64,000 bases of DNA, from positions 3,038,001-3,102,000 of the forward strand of contig NZ_CP047020.1 of assembly GCF_009796285.1 (NCBI RefSeq). The letters run 5' to 3'. The position numbers and the translations under genes are program-made. Shown here in pieces: positions 7,595 to 21,137 of the stretch (within the stretch, counting starts at the first letter, position 1; every line of letters starts with the position of its first letter). A model generated the notes under the pieces. The model saw nothing but the letters and a program-made list of their open reading frames with translations. It had not been told where the DNA came from and did no database searches. The DNA is from Streptomyces broussonetiae. Its GTDB lineage: Bacteria; Actinomycetota; Actinomycetes; Streptomycetales; Streptomycetaceae.

Positions 7595-9139
7595 ATGGGA
7601 CGCAACACACGAAAACGCCGTACGCCGCTGGCCACCAAGGCCATAGCCGCATCGGCGGCCCTAGCGCTCGGTGGGGGCGGGCTGCTGTGGGCGAACTACT
7701 ACGCCTCGGCACACGAGTCCAACAACCAGGCATGGGGAGGCAACACCACCAAGGCCGCGACGGCACAGGTCGCGACGATCTCCTGCCCCGACGTCGGCCA
7801 GAAACTGACGAACGTACCGGCCGCGGCCCGCCGGGGCGTGGCGATGGAGCTGGCGAACCTCGACAAGCAGATCACCGAGGCCTACACCCGGCTCGGCTCC
7901 ACCCGCAACGCGCAGGCCAAGGATCCGAGCTTCGTGCAGAACGCGATCGTCGGCCCGCTCAAGGACAAGCGGGCGGCGACGATCAACCGGATCCGGATCG
8001 ACATCCAGCGCACCGGCGGCTGGTTCAACAGCTCCCTGTCCCAGCTCGCCGCCTGTACGACGCAGTCCGCCGACCAGACCACCGCCGGGGGGCAGCAGCA
8101 GGGCGGCGGCCAGCAGCAGAACAACGGTGGCCAGCAGCAGGGTGGTCAGCAGCAGGGCAACAACGGCGGCCAGCAGCAGGGCGGTCAGCAGCAGGGCAAC
8201 AACGGCGGCCAGGGCGGCGACGGTCCTGCCGCGGCGGACTTCGTGGACATCACCAAGGTCGCCCCGAACGTCCAGGGCAAGCCGAGCAGGCTGCAGAACG
8301 CCTCGACGGGCACGTTCACCACGCGCTGCGGTGTGAACGCGAACCAGAACCACAACAGCGACAACGTGATCGTCGCCCCCGGAGTGACCAACGGCGCCCA
8401 CCACGTGCACGACTACGTGGGCAACCAGAAGGTCAACGCGTTCTCCAGCAACCAGACGTTCCTGCAGGGCGGCACCAGCTGCCAGAACCGCAACGACCTG
8501 TCGGCGTACTACTGGCCGGTCATCCGCGAGCAGGACGGCACGCAGGAGAAGGACGCGAACGCCGACGGCGGTGGCAAGGACCTCAACGTCGGCAAGATCC
8601 TGGTCGCCCAGCAGGCGCAGATCAAGTACGTCGGCTCCCCGGCGAGCAAGGTCGTCGCGATGCCGCAGTTCCTGCGGATCATCACCGGCGACGCCAAGGC
8701 CTTCGTCAACGGCCCGGCCAACGCCAACGCGCACTGGAGCTGCACCGGCTTCGAGAACAAGGTCCAGCTGACGGACAAGTACCCGATCTGCCCGCAGGGC
8801 AGCAACGTGGTGCGCTCGTTCGCCTTCCAGAGCTGCTGGGACGGCCAGAACATCGACAGTGCCAACCACCGCACGCACGTGGCCTTCGCCGACCCGGCGA
8901 GCGGGGTCTGCCCGAACGGCTTCAAGGCGATCCCACAGCTGACGATGCGCCTGGTGTACAACGTGCCGCAGCCCGTCCTGCAGGCGGACGGCACGGTGAA
9001 GAACGCCTACGCGGTGGACGGCTTCCCGGAGGAGCTGCACAAGCCGATCACCGACCACGACGACTTCATCAGCGTCACGACCGGCGGCCTGGCCAACAGG
9101 ATCGCCAACTGCATCAACAGCGGGCGCAACTGCGCCTGA
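7595..9139 (+). CDS. Secreted DUF1996-family protein with Q/G/N-rich linker
   Basis: A 514-residue exported protein. The N-terminus is twin-arginine-like in charge ([10 protein letters not shown]) followed by a hydrophobic segment (about 15-38). A helical region (about 60-155) precedes a striking low-complexity linker (about 165-215) built from QQQGG, QQNNGG and QQGNNGG units. The DUF1996 domain occupies the C-terminal 290 residues: [19 protein letters not shown], the repeated Asn/Cys segments, [10 protein letters not shown] and [22 protein letters not shown]1996 proteins are secreted, are often linked to polysaccharide-active enzymes, and have no established activity. The start at ATG 7595 follows AGAGGAG at 7584-7590; an upstream in-frame start would break the signal peptide. 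The linker probably lets the domain reach away from the membrane or wall. Confidence 0.88.
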   Translation: MGRNTRKRRTPLATKAIAASAALALGGGGLLWANYYASAHESNNQAWGGNTTKAATAQVATISCPDVGQKLTNVPAAARRGVAMELANLDKQITEAYTRLGSTRNAQAKDPSFVQNAIVGPLKDKRAATINRIRIDIQRTGGWFNSSLSQLAACTTQSADQTTAGGQQQGGGQQQNNGGQQQGGQQQGNNGGQQQGGQQQGNNGGQGGDGPAAADFVDITKVAPNVQGKPSRLQNASTGTFTTRCGVNANQNHNSDNVIVAPGVTNGAHHVHDYVGNQKVNAFSSNQTFLQGGTSCQNRNDLSAYYWPVIREQDGTQEKDANADGGGKDLNVGKILVAQQAQIKYVGSPASKVVAMPQFLRIITGDAKAFVNGPANANAHWSCTGFENKVQLTDKYPICPQGSNVVRSFAFQSCWDGQNIDSANHRTHVAFADPASGVCPNGFKAIPQLTMRLVYNVPQPVLQADGTVKNAYAVDGFPEELHKPITDHDDFISVTTGGLANRIANCINSGRNCA

Positions 9140-9163
9140 TCACTGGGCACGCGCCACAGAGCC

Positions 9164-9198
9164 AGGCCGGTGACGGACCCCCCTCCCGTCACCGGCCT
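9164..9198. terminator. Bidirectional terminator
   Basis: A perfect 13-bp inverted repeat (arms 9164-9176 and 9186-9198, 9-nt loop) in the gap between two convergent genes, 25 nt after the DUF1996 stop. Confidence 0.85.
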
Positions 9199-9267
9199 TC
9201 GCCGTGTCCGCGCCCGTGTCGGCACGGCCGCCGAGGCGGGCGTGCCGACACGGGCGGCTCGGCCGGC

Positions 9268-9669
9268 TCAGCCGCCGTGCCCGGAGTGGGCGGAGTGGTC
9301 CGTGCCGATCTCCACGTCCCCGCCGAGCGTGCCGCGCAGCGCCTTGACGGTGCCGTTGCCGCCGACGGCGACCCACTTGCGGCCGACGAGGTAGTAACCG
9401 CCGTAGTCCTTCGCGTCGTTGATCCACTCGCGCTGGCCGCGGTCGGTGGAGAAGGTGGCGAGGATGAACTTCCCGTCGGTGTTCGTGCAGATGGCCTGGC
9501 GGATCGTGTCGGCGTCGGTCTGCATGTTCGGCGTGCACTTCACCTCGGCGGCCAGGCTCTCCAGGCTGCCGGTCGCGGTGGGCGGGACCGCCTTGGTCCC
9601 CTCGCCCGCCCCGCAGCCCGCCAGCGCCAGTACGGCGGTGGCGCCCAGCAGCAGTCGTGTCACCCTCAT
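9268..9669 (-). CDS. Putative lipoprotein
   Basis: A 133-residue lipoprotein. The signal sequence ends in a good lipobox, LALAGC, with the lipidated Cys at 19. The mature part has LAAEVKCTPNMQTDADTIRQ and later FILATFSTDRGQREWINDAK, DYGGYYLVGRKWVAVG, and a His-containing C-terminus (TDHSAHSGHGG). The pattern suggests a small alpha/beta domain that could bind metal through the terminal histidines, but I do not recognise a family with known function. The ATG at 9669 is preceded on the minus strand by GGAGGA, which fixes the start. It converges with the DUF1996 gene and is divergent from the next gene. Confidence 0.82.
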   Translation of the reverse strand: MRVTRLLLGATAVLALAGCGAGEGTKAVPPTATGSLESLAAEVKCTPNMQTDADTIRQAICTNTDGKFILATFSTDRGQREWINDAKDYGGYYLVGRKWVAVGGNGTVKALRGTLGGDVEIGTDHSAHSGHGG

Positions 9670-9784
9670 CTGTTCCTCCGGTCCTTGCGGCCCAAGCATG
9701 CCTCGGCTCCTTCGGATACGGACCTCGGCCGCCGTACACTCAATTCCGGTGACCGCACGGGCACGGATGTGCGAAAGTCCTCCG

Positions 9785-10294
9785 GTGAACGAGAACTGGG
9801 AAGACCGCGTGGCCGCCGCCTGGGCCACCTTCGACGACTATCCGGAGGAGCGCGCGCACGAGTTCCGCGCGCTGATCGACGCGCTGGTCGCCGAACTGCC
9901 GGACGGCAGCCCGCTGGGCCCCTTCGAGCAGGCCTGCGCCTGGGACTCGACCGGGCACTCGGACAAGGCGGTGCCGCTGTACCGGGAGGCGCTGGCGCGC
10001 GGCCTGTCGGAGGCGAGCCGGTACAAGGGCCGGCGGGCCAAGATCCAGCTCTCCAGCTCGCTCAGGAACACCGGCGAGCCGGAGGAGGGCGTCAAGCTGC
10101 TCACGCCCGAGCTGGACGCGGCCTCCGACGAGTTGGACGACGCGGTACGTGCCTGTCTCGCGCTGTGCCTGTCCAGCACCGGCCGGGACCGCGAGGGCCT
10201 CTCCCTCGTCCTCGGCGCACTGGCCCCCCATCTGCCGCGCTACCAGCGGTCGATGGCGAACTACGCCCGCCTCCTGGTCGATCCGGAGGAGTGA
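9785..10294 (+). CDS. Tetratricopeptide-repeat protein
   Basis: A 169-residue cytoplasmic protein made almost wholly of amphipathic helices. It contains TPR-like segments: GPFEQACAWDSTGHSDKAVP with LYREALARGL, KIQLSSSLRNTGEPEEGVKL, and VRACLALCLSSTGRDREGL. Actinomycete proteins of this size starting ENWEDRV are annotated as TPR proteins with no known partner. The start is uncertain: GTG 9785 gives MNENWEDRV, while an in-frame ATG at 9767 would add six residues; neither has a clear ribosome site. It is divergent from the lipoprotein gene with about 115 nt between them. Confidence 0.8.
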   Translation: MNENWEDRVAAAWATFDDYPEERAHEFRALIDALVAELPDGSPLGPFEQACAWDSTGHSDKAVPLYREALARGLSEASRYKGRRAKIQLSSSLRNTGEPEEGVKLLTPELDAASDELDDAVRACLALCLSSTGRDREGLSLVLGALAPHLPRYQRSMANYARLLVDPEE

Positions 10295-10402
10295 GCCTGG
10301 GGGGCATGCCTGGGGGCGGGCGCGCGCCGGGGCGGTACCGCCGGGGAAGGCGAATCACCCATCCGGCGGTGACCAACCGCCGGTTGGCTCGTTCTTCATG
10401 AC

Positions 10403-12322
10403 GTGCAGTCACAGGATGTAGCCCAGCGTCACGCAGTCGCCCTCGCCGGGGACCCCGGTCCGGTCGACGTCGAGCAGGCCGAGGCCGCGCTCGTCGAGCA
10501 CTATCCACGGCTGGTCCGGATCGCCTATCTGGTGCTGCCGCCGAGCCTCGGCCGGGGCCGCCGGGTGCTGACCGCACACGCCCTGGTCCAGCGCGCCCTG
10601 CCGCGGGGCCGCAAGCAGCCGTCTGCGCTCCCCTCCCAGGCCTCGGGCCGGGAGGCCGACCCCGGATACGCGTACCTGCGCGAGCGCGTCCTGTGCACGG
10701 CCCTGGAGGCGGCCCGCCCCCGCAAGGGCCTGCCCCGGCTCTCCCAGCTGCCGCCGCTGCTCCCCCAGGTCTGGGGCCTGAGGCTGTTCCCGCGCTCGGG
10801 CGGCGCCGACGAACTCGCCCTGGACCAGCGGCTCGCCGCCCTGTCCGGCCCGGCCCGCGCCGCCTACGTCCTGCGCGGCCTGGAGAAGCTCTCCGATGCC
10901 GACATCCGGGGGCTCCTCGACTCCGCCGGGGTCGGCGACCCGGGCGGAGCGCTGGCCTCGGCGAACAGCGTGCCCACCCAGCCCGCGCTGCTCACCTCGC
11001 CCGAGTTCGACCCCTGCTCGCTGCAGGCCCGGCCCACCGATCTGATGCGCCGCCGCCAGCACACGAAGGCCGCCCTCGCCGCGGCGGGCGCGCTCGCGGT
11101 GTGCGGGGCGCTGGTGCTGATGCCGGGCGGCGGCTGGGGCCCGGACGGCGCCGCCGCGCCCGCCTACGCCGGGAACCCGGCCGCCCAGGCCGCCCTCGAC
11201 CCGGCCCAGCTCGTCCGGGTCTCCCCCACCGCCTGGAAGACCTCCGCGCGCGCCGACTTCTCCGTGTGGCCCGCGCGCGGCCCGCTCACCGGCGACCAGG
11301 ACCTGCTGCGCCGCGCCCTCGCCGTCTGGGCCCGCCCCGGCGACACGGTCCGCGTCTCGGCGACCCCCGGCACCCAGACCGGCGGCCCGGCCGGCCCGCC
11401 CCAGCTGCTGTACGCGGGCCAGGTGGACAACGCCCGGGTGGTGATCCTCTACGACGGTCTGCGCATCGCCCGCTACGCCGAACCGGCGAACGGCACCGCG
11501 GGCGCGGCCCTCGACTTCGCCCGCGTCGACGGCGCGACCGGCGCCGAGGCGAGCGCGCTGCTACTGGGCCGCTCCGACGGCAACGTGCAGTACCTGACCG
11601 CGCCCTGGGTGAGGAAGGCGGCGGCCCGGAACCTGCTGAAGCCGGCCGCGGCCACGACCGCCCTGACCCTCGCCGGGGGTGTCACGGCGCCGCTGCCCAG
11701 CCCCGCGCTCCAGACCGGCAGCTGCACCTCGTGGACAGTGCTGCAGCTGACCGACGCCTCCGGCACCCAACTGGACACCGACCTGGGTGAGTTGGTCCCT
11801 GCGCACCTCACCGCGGGCAAGCCCGGCTCGCCCGGCGAGGCGTCCGGTGCCGCCGGGCTGCACGCCTGGGCGCCGTTCGCCTGCTCACTGGCGGCCGAAC
11901 GCTCGGCGGGCATCCGGAGTGTCAACGCCTGGGCCTACGCCGAGCAGCCGCTGCCCGACGGCAGCGGGGCCGGGGCGTGGGTGTGCACCCGGGCCGAGAC
12001 CTGGCGCGGTGACGGCACGGCCGCACTGGCCCAGTTCCGCACACCCGGCAGCCCGGTCGGCGCGGTGGTCGCCAAGGGCACGGACGTACGGGCCTGCGGA
12101 CCGCGCGATCCTCATGTGCTGGCCGGGGTGCTGTGGAAGTCGGCGGCCGGGCACTGGTACCTGCTGGCCGCCGGCAGTGCGGACACCGCAACCATCCAGG
12201 CGGGCGGCGGCATCACCGCGGCCGGTCAGGGCCCGCTGCTCATGGCTCGGGCCAGGCAGGGGGCTCGGGCCACCCTCAAGGGCACACTGGGCGACGGGCA
12301 GCCGATCAGCGGACTGCACTAG
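10403..12322 (+). CDS. Sigma-factor-like N-domain fused to a membrane-anchored exported domain
   Basis: A 639-residue protein of unusual layout. Residues about 20-70 (AEAALVEHYPRLVRIAYLVL, then RVLTAHALVQRAL) resemble ECF sigma region 2, and about 130-175 (LAALSGPARAAYVLRGLEKL, then SDADIRGLLDSAGV) resemble sigma region 4. These sigma-like parts look degenerate. A single hydrophobic segment (about 218-237, KAALAAAGALAVCGALVLM) follows. The remaining 400 residues are outside in this topology: Ala/Pro/Thr-rich with few cysteines (for example QTGSCTSWTVLQLTDASG). No enzyme motif is seen. It may be a membrane-tethered regulator or a protein that reused a sigma scaffold. GTG 10403 is the first start that keeps the sigma-like block. 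Function unknown. Confidence 0.75.
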   Translation: MQSQDVAQRHAVALAGDPGPVDVEQAEAALVEHYPRLVRIAYLVLPPSLGRGRRVLTAHALVQRALPRGRKQPSALPSQASGREADPGYAYLRERVLCTALEAARPRKGLPRLSQLPPLLPQVWGLRLFPRSGGADELALDQRLAALSGPARAAYVLRGLEKLSDADIRGLLDSAGVGDPGGALASANSVPTQPALLTSPEFDPCSLQARPTDLMRRRQHTKAALAAAGALAVCGALVLMPGGGWGPDGAAAPAYAGNPAAQAALDPAQLVRVSPTAWKTSARADFSVWPARGPLTGDQDLLRRALAVWARPGDTVRVSATPGTQTGGPAGPPQLLYAGQVDNARVVILYDGLRIARYAEPANGTAGAALDFARVDGATGAEASALLLGRSDGNVQYLTAPWVRKAAARNLLKPAAATTALTLAGGVTAPLPSPALQTGSCTSWTVLQLTDASGTQLDTDLGELVPAHLTAGKPGSPGEASGAAGLHAWAPFACSLAAERSAGIRSVNAWAYAEQPLPDGSGAGAWVCTRAETWRGDGTAALAQFRTPGSPVGAVVAKGTDVRACGPRDPHVLAGVLWKSAAGHWYLLAAGSADTATIQAGGGITAAGQGPLLMARARQGARATLKGTLGDGQPISGLH

Positions 12323-12420
12323 AGGCAGCGGAACCCGGCCCCGGAGCGTTGTTGACACCGGCGTAAACAAGATGCGGCACAGGGGTTCTCAGCGGGCCTA
12401 CCCATCAGTACATTGACGCC

Positions 12421-13335
12421 ATGTCTAACACGCAGCCCCGGCCGCTGGAGTCCGAGCACGTCGCGCTCAAGGCCCGCAAGGTCTCCTTCTCATGGGAGGA
12501 GACCCCGCTGCACTGGGTGCCCGGCGACCCCTTCACCACGCACACGATCAATGTGCTGCACCTGCTGCTGCCCGCCGGTGAGCGGTGGTTCGTGCACGTC
12601 TACAAGCAGGCGCTGCCGCTGATCCGGGACGACAGGCTGCGCGAGGACGTCATCGGGTTCATCGGACAGGAGGCCATGCACTCGCAGGCCCATGACGAGG
12701 TGCTGCCGCACCTGCGCGAGCAGGGCCTCGACCCGACCCCGTACACCGCGCAGGTCGACTGGTTCTTCGAGAAGCTGCTCGGCGACCGCACGCTGCCGCC
12801 GGGCCGGGCCCGGCGCTGGTGGCTGCTGGAGCGGGTGGCGCTCATCGCGGCCATCGAGCACTACACGGCGTTCCTCGGCGACTGGGTGCTGAACGCCGCC
12901 GAGCTGGACCGGCGCGGCGCCGACCCGACCATGCTGGACCTGCTGCGCTGGCACGGCGCCGAGGAGGTCGAGCACCGCTCGGTCGCCTTCGACCTGTTCA
13001 CGCACGTCGACGGCAGCTACCGGCGCCGGGCGCGGACCTGGGCGACGGCCTTCGCGGCGATCGTGTTCCTGTGGCAGCGCGGGTCCCGTTTCTTCATGGC
13101 GAACGACCCGACGCTCGTGAACGGCAAGGCCTCCCTCAAGGAGTTCCATCTGAGCGGCCGAAGGGGCACGCTGCCCACCACCGGCGCCATGCTCAAATCC
13201 ATACCGCGGTATCTGAGCCGCGCCTACCACCCCTCCCACGAGTTCTCCACCGCCCAGGCCGTGGCCTATCTGGCCGGCTCCCCCGCCGCGCTCGCGGCGC
13301 AGAAGGCGGAGCAGTCGGCGAAGGGGGTGGCCTGA
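12421..13335 (+). CDS. Predicted diiron protein of the 'metal-dependent hydrolase' (PF10118-like) family
   Basis: A 304-residue protein usually annotated as a metal-dependent hydrolase. The sequence shows the ligand pattern of ferritin-like diiron carboxylate proteins: E54 (PAGERWF), E84-x2-H87 (QEAMHSQ), E146 (AIEHYTAF) and E182-x2-H185 (AEEVEHRS), i.e. E-ExxH-E-ExxH with normal spacings. This fits a diiron oxygenase or desaturase-like enzyme at least as well as a hydrolase. The next gene overlaps its stop (TGATG) and encodes an FAD/2Fe-2S reductase, a natural electron donor, and a TetR regulator follows. No signal peptide is present, so the enzyme is cytoplasmic or membrane-associated. Substrate unknown; hydrophobic substrates such as acyl chains are plausible. 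Confidence 0.87.
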   Translation: MSNTQPRPLESEHVALKARKVSFSWEETPLHWVPGDPFTTHTINVLHLLLPAGERWFVHVYKQALPLIRDDRLREDVIGFIGQEAMHSQAHDEVLPHLREQGLDPTPYTAQVDWFFEKLLGDRTLPPGRARRWWLLERVALIAAIEHYTAFLGDWVLNAAELDRRGADPTMLDLLRWHGAEEVEHRSVAFDLFTHVDGSYRRRARTWATAFAAIVFLWQRGSRFFMANDPTLVNGKASLKEFHLSGRRGTLPTTGAMLKSIPRYLSRAYHPSHEFSTAQAVAYLAGSPAALAAQKAEQSAKGVA

Positions 13336-14393
13336 TGCCCAAGCTGCGTACCGTCGCGTTCGTCGCGGGCGCCGCGCTGCTGACCCGGGGTGCCCTGCGC
13401 CGCCGGATCCAGCTCTCACCGCTGTGGCCGCTGCCCGCGCTGGAGGAGCCCACCTCGGGCCGGCCGCGCTCGCGGGCGCTGCGGCTGCTGGTGACCTCGC
13501 GCCGGACGGTGGCCGACGGCGTCGTCCAACTCCGGCTCGAGGGCCGGGACCTGCCGCGCTGGGAGCCCGGCGCGCATCTCGACCTCGTCCTGCCATCGGG
13601 GCTCGTGAGGCAGTACTCGCTGTGCGGCGACCCCGAGGACACCTCCTCGTACACCGTCGCGACCCGGCTGGTCGAGAGCGGGCGGGGCGGCTCGCGCGAG
13701 GTGCACGAGCAGGTGACGGAGGGCATGGAACTGGAGGTGCGGGGGCCGCGGAACCGCTTTCCGCTGGTCAAGGCGGAGTCGTACGTCTTCGTCGCCGGCG
13801 GGATCGGGATCACCCCGCTGCTGCCGATGCTGCGGGCACTCCCGCAGGACGCCGAGTGGCGGCTGCTGTACGCGGGGCGCGACAGGGCCTCGATGCCGTT
13901 CCTGGAGGAAATCGAGAAGCTGGGCAGCACGGCGGTTCCCCCGGGCGGGCCGGGCCGAGCCGGAGGAAGGGTGACCGTGGTGGAGGGACAGCCCGACCTC
14001 GACACGCTGGAGGTGAGCGACGGGGCCGCCGTCTACTGCTGCGGCCCCGAGGGCCTCATGGCGGCCGTCGAGGCCCGCTTTCCCCACGTCCGTCTCGAAC
14101 GATTCGCGCCACGTACGTCGTCCGACGGCAACACCGAGTTCGAGGTCGAACTGCGGCGCAGTGGGCGCACGTTGACCGTCCCGGCCGACTCCACCGTACT
14201 GGCCGCCGTGCGCGACGAGCTGCCGGACACCGCCTACTCCTGCGAGCAGGGATTCTGCGGGACCTGCCAACAGCGGGTGCTGGAGGGAGAGATCGACCAC
14301 CGGGACGAGTTGCTGACGGACACGGAGCGTGCCGGCTCGATGCTGATCTGCGTATCACGGTCCCGGAGCGATCGTTTGGTGCTCGACATGTGA
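13335..14393 (+). CDS. Ferredoxin-type oxidoreductase (FAD, NAD(P)H, 2Fe-2S)
   Basis: A 352-residue PDR/VanB-type reductase. After a short hydrophobic N-terminal segment (VAFVAGAALL, about 7-16) comes an FAD domain with the RxYS motif (LVRQYSLCG). The NAD(P)-binding domain has VAGGIGITPLLPMLRAL and YCCGPEGLMAAV. The C-terminal plant-type 2Fe-2S ferredoxin domain carries CEQGFCGTCQQ plus a fourth Cys in MLICVSRS. Electrons pass from NAD(P)H through FAD to the iron-sulfur cluster and on to a partner oxygenase. The ATG overlaps the stop of the diiron-protein gene, so the two are translationally coupled and probably form one oxygenase system. The N-terminal hydrophobic patch may place it at the membrane. 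Confidence 0.92.
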   Translation: MPKLRTVAFVAGAALLTRGALRRRIQLSPLWPLPALEEPTSGRPRSRALRLLVTSRRTVADGVVQLRLEGRDLPRWEPGAHLDLVLPSGLVRQYSLCGDPEDTSSYTVATRLVESGRGGSREVHEQVTEGMELEVRGPRNRFPLVKAESYVFVAGGIGITPLLPMLRALPQDAEWRLLYAGRDRASMPFLEEIEKLGSTAVPPGGPGRAGGRVTVVEGQPDLDTLEVSDGAAVYCCGPEGLMAAVEARFPHVRLERFAPRTSSDGNTEFEVELRRSGRTLTVPADSTVLAAVRDELPDTAYSCEQGFCGTCQQRVLEGEIDHRDELLTDTERAGSMLICVSRSRSDRLVLDM

Positions 14394-14429
14394 ACACGTG
14401 CGGCCGGAACCGATCGGTAAGGTGTTCGC

Positions 14430-15119
14430 ATGAGTACCGGGGTTCGCCGCAGGATGGGCGTCGATGAGCGGCGGCAGCAGCTGATCGGCGTCGCACTCGA
14501 CCTGTTCAGCCGACGCTCGCCCGACGAGGTCTCCATCGACGAGATAGCGACGGCCGCGGGCATCTCGCGGCCGCTCGTGTACCACTACTTCCCCGGCAAA
14601 CTCAGCCTGTACGAGGCCGCGTTGAAGCGGGCATCGCAGGACCTCGCGAGCCGTTTCGCCGAGCCGCACGAAGGGCCGCTCGGCGCCCGGCTGCTGCGGG
14701 TGATGCGCCGCTACTTCGACTTCGTGGACGAACACGGACCCGGCTTCTCGGCATTGATGCGCGGCGGCCCGGCGGTCGGCTCGTCGGCGACGAACGCTCT
14801 CATCGACTCGGTGCGCCAGGCCGCCTACGACCAGATGCTGTCCCATCTCGGCGTCGCCGCGGCGCCCGCGCGCCTGGAACTGGTGGTCCGCTCCTGGATC
14901 TCCCTCGCCGAGTCGACCGCCCTGCTCTGGCTGGACGGCCGGCGCATCCCCCGCGCCGAGCTGGAACTCCAGCTCGTGCACGACTTCGCCGCACTGGCCG
15001 CCGTCAGCGCCGCGCACGACGAGGACATGGCGGCCCTGCTCAAGACCATGGTCAAGGGCGAGCAGGCCGACGGCCCCTTCGCGGAGCTGGTCGGCCGGCT
15101 GATCTCCCTGGGGTCCTAG
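14430..15119 (+). CDS. TetR-family transcriptional regulator
   Basis: A 229-residue regulator with an N-terminal TetR helix-turn-helix (about 10-58): RRQQLIGVALDLFSRRSPDE, then VSIDEIATAAGISRPLVYHY and FPGKLSLYEAALKRA. The C-terminal all-helical ligand-binding domain (about 75-225) has no family-specific signature I recognise, though the SWISLAESTALLWL segment is common in acyl- or hydrophobic-ligand TetRs. It lies 36 nt after the reductase gene on the same strand and probably autoregulates the diiron/reductase unit. A perfect bidirectional hairpin follows. Confidence 0.92.
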   Translation: MSTGVRRRMGVDERRQQLIGVALDLFSRRSPDEVSIDEIATAAGISRPLVYHYFPGKLSLYEAALKRASQDLASRFAEPHEGPLGARLLRVMRRYFDFVDEHGPGFSALMRGGPAVGSSATNALIDSVRQAAYDQMLSHLGVAAAPARLELVVRSWISLAESTALLWLDGRRIPRAELELQLVHDFAALAAVSAAHDEDMAALLKTMVKGEQADGPFAELVGRLISLGS

Positions 15120-15128
15120 GCCCTGTCA

Positions 15129-15166
15129 TCGAACTCCTGCCCTCCGGGCGGACGGCAGGAGTTCGA
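15129..15166. terminator. Bidirectional terminator
   Basis: A perfect 13-bp inverted repeat (arms 15129-15141 and 15154-15166, 12-nt loop) fills the gap between the convergent tetR and isomerase genes. Confidence 0.85.
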
Positions 15167-15171
15167 CGGAC

Positions 15172-15534
15172 CTAGCGGTCGAACTTCCGGTACGACGCAT
15201 CCAGGTCCTGGACCTCGGCGGAGGCGTGCAGGGTGACGCCCGCGTCCGCCACGTGCTTCCGCAGCAGCTCCAGGGTCGCCTCCGTGAGCTTCGCCTTGGT
15301 CTCGTCACTGCGTCCGGCAAGGAGCCCGATCGTCACGTGCACGATGGCGTGCCCGCCCGCGCCGGGGTCCTCGTACCCGAACACCGTGTACGCGCTCGGC
15401 CGGAACTGCGTCTTGCAGGCCTCCGGCTTCGCCGCCGCGATCGCCACGGTCGCCTCGTGCAGCTCCCTGGCGAAGCCCGCGCGGTCGAAGGCGTCCGCCA
15501 CGAGGTGCGAGTAGTCGATGGTGATCTGCGGCAT
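15172..15534 (-). CDS. 5-carboxymethyl-2-hydroxymuconate isomerase (CHMI/HpcD) family protein
   Basis: A 120-residue protein of the tautomerase superfamily. It begins MPQITIDYSHLV, with Pro2 as the expected catalytic N-terminal base, and continues FARELHEATVAIAAAKPEAC, FRPSAYTVFGYED, AIVHVTIGLLAGRSDETKAK and LTEATLELLRKHV, matching the CHMI layout of about 120 residues. CHMI acts in homoprotocatechuate degradation, but no other gene of that pathway is nearby, so the real substrate here may differ. It is expected to work as a trimer in the cytoplasm. It is convergent with tetR and sits just downstream of the giant amylase-pullulanase gene on the same strand, from which it is separated by about 40 nt; co-transcription cannot be excluded. 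Confidence 0.8.
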   Translation of the reverse strand: MPQITIDYSHLVADAFDRAGFARELHEATVAIAAAKPEACKTQFRPSAYTVFGYEDPGAGGHAIVHVTIGLLAGRSDETKAKLTEATLELLRKHVADAGVTLHASAEVQDLDASYRKFDR

Positions 15535-15577
15535 GAGCGCTCCTGTTCTGCGACTGTTCTACGACGGGACCCCGACC

Positions 15578-20950
<5,373 letters not shown>

Positions 20951-21032
20951 GCGGTAACTCCTAGCGAATGCGGCTCTCTTGGGTCCGACCCCGCGCGACC
21001 GTATCCCCAACGAAAGCTTTACAGCAAGAGTC

Positions 21033-21058
21033 TTGAAACTCATAGCAAGAAGTTTCAA
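21033..21058. promoter_or_regulatory. Candidate MalR-type operator between pulA and amylase gene
   Basis: A perfect inverted repeat, TTGAAACT (21033-21040) and AGTTTCAA (21051-21058), with the 10-nt centre CATAGCAAGA. It lies in the 187-nt divergent promoter region. The element GCAAGAAGTTTCA also occurs by the second amylase gene (24741-24753), which supports a common regulator. MalR is inferred from locus content. Confidence 0.5.
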
Positions 21059-21137
21059 CGTCAACCTTGACGTGCTCTTCTCAACTGCCGCACGCTCACC
21101 GGTTGTTGAACCACAACCCCTCTCTTGGGAGCCGCAC

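Noticed and set aside
7687..10401. Long plus-strand frame across the DUF1996 gene and beyond
   Set aside because: It overlaps three better-supported genes in other frames and its product is low-complexity.
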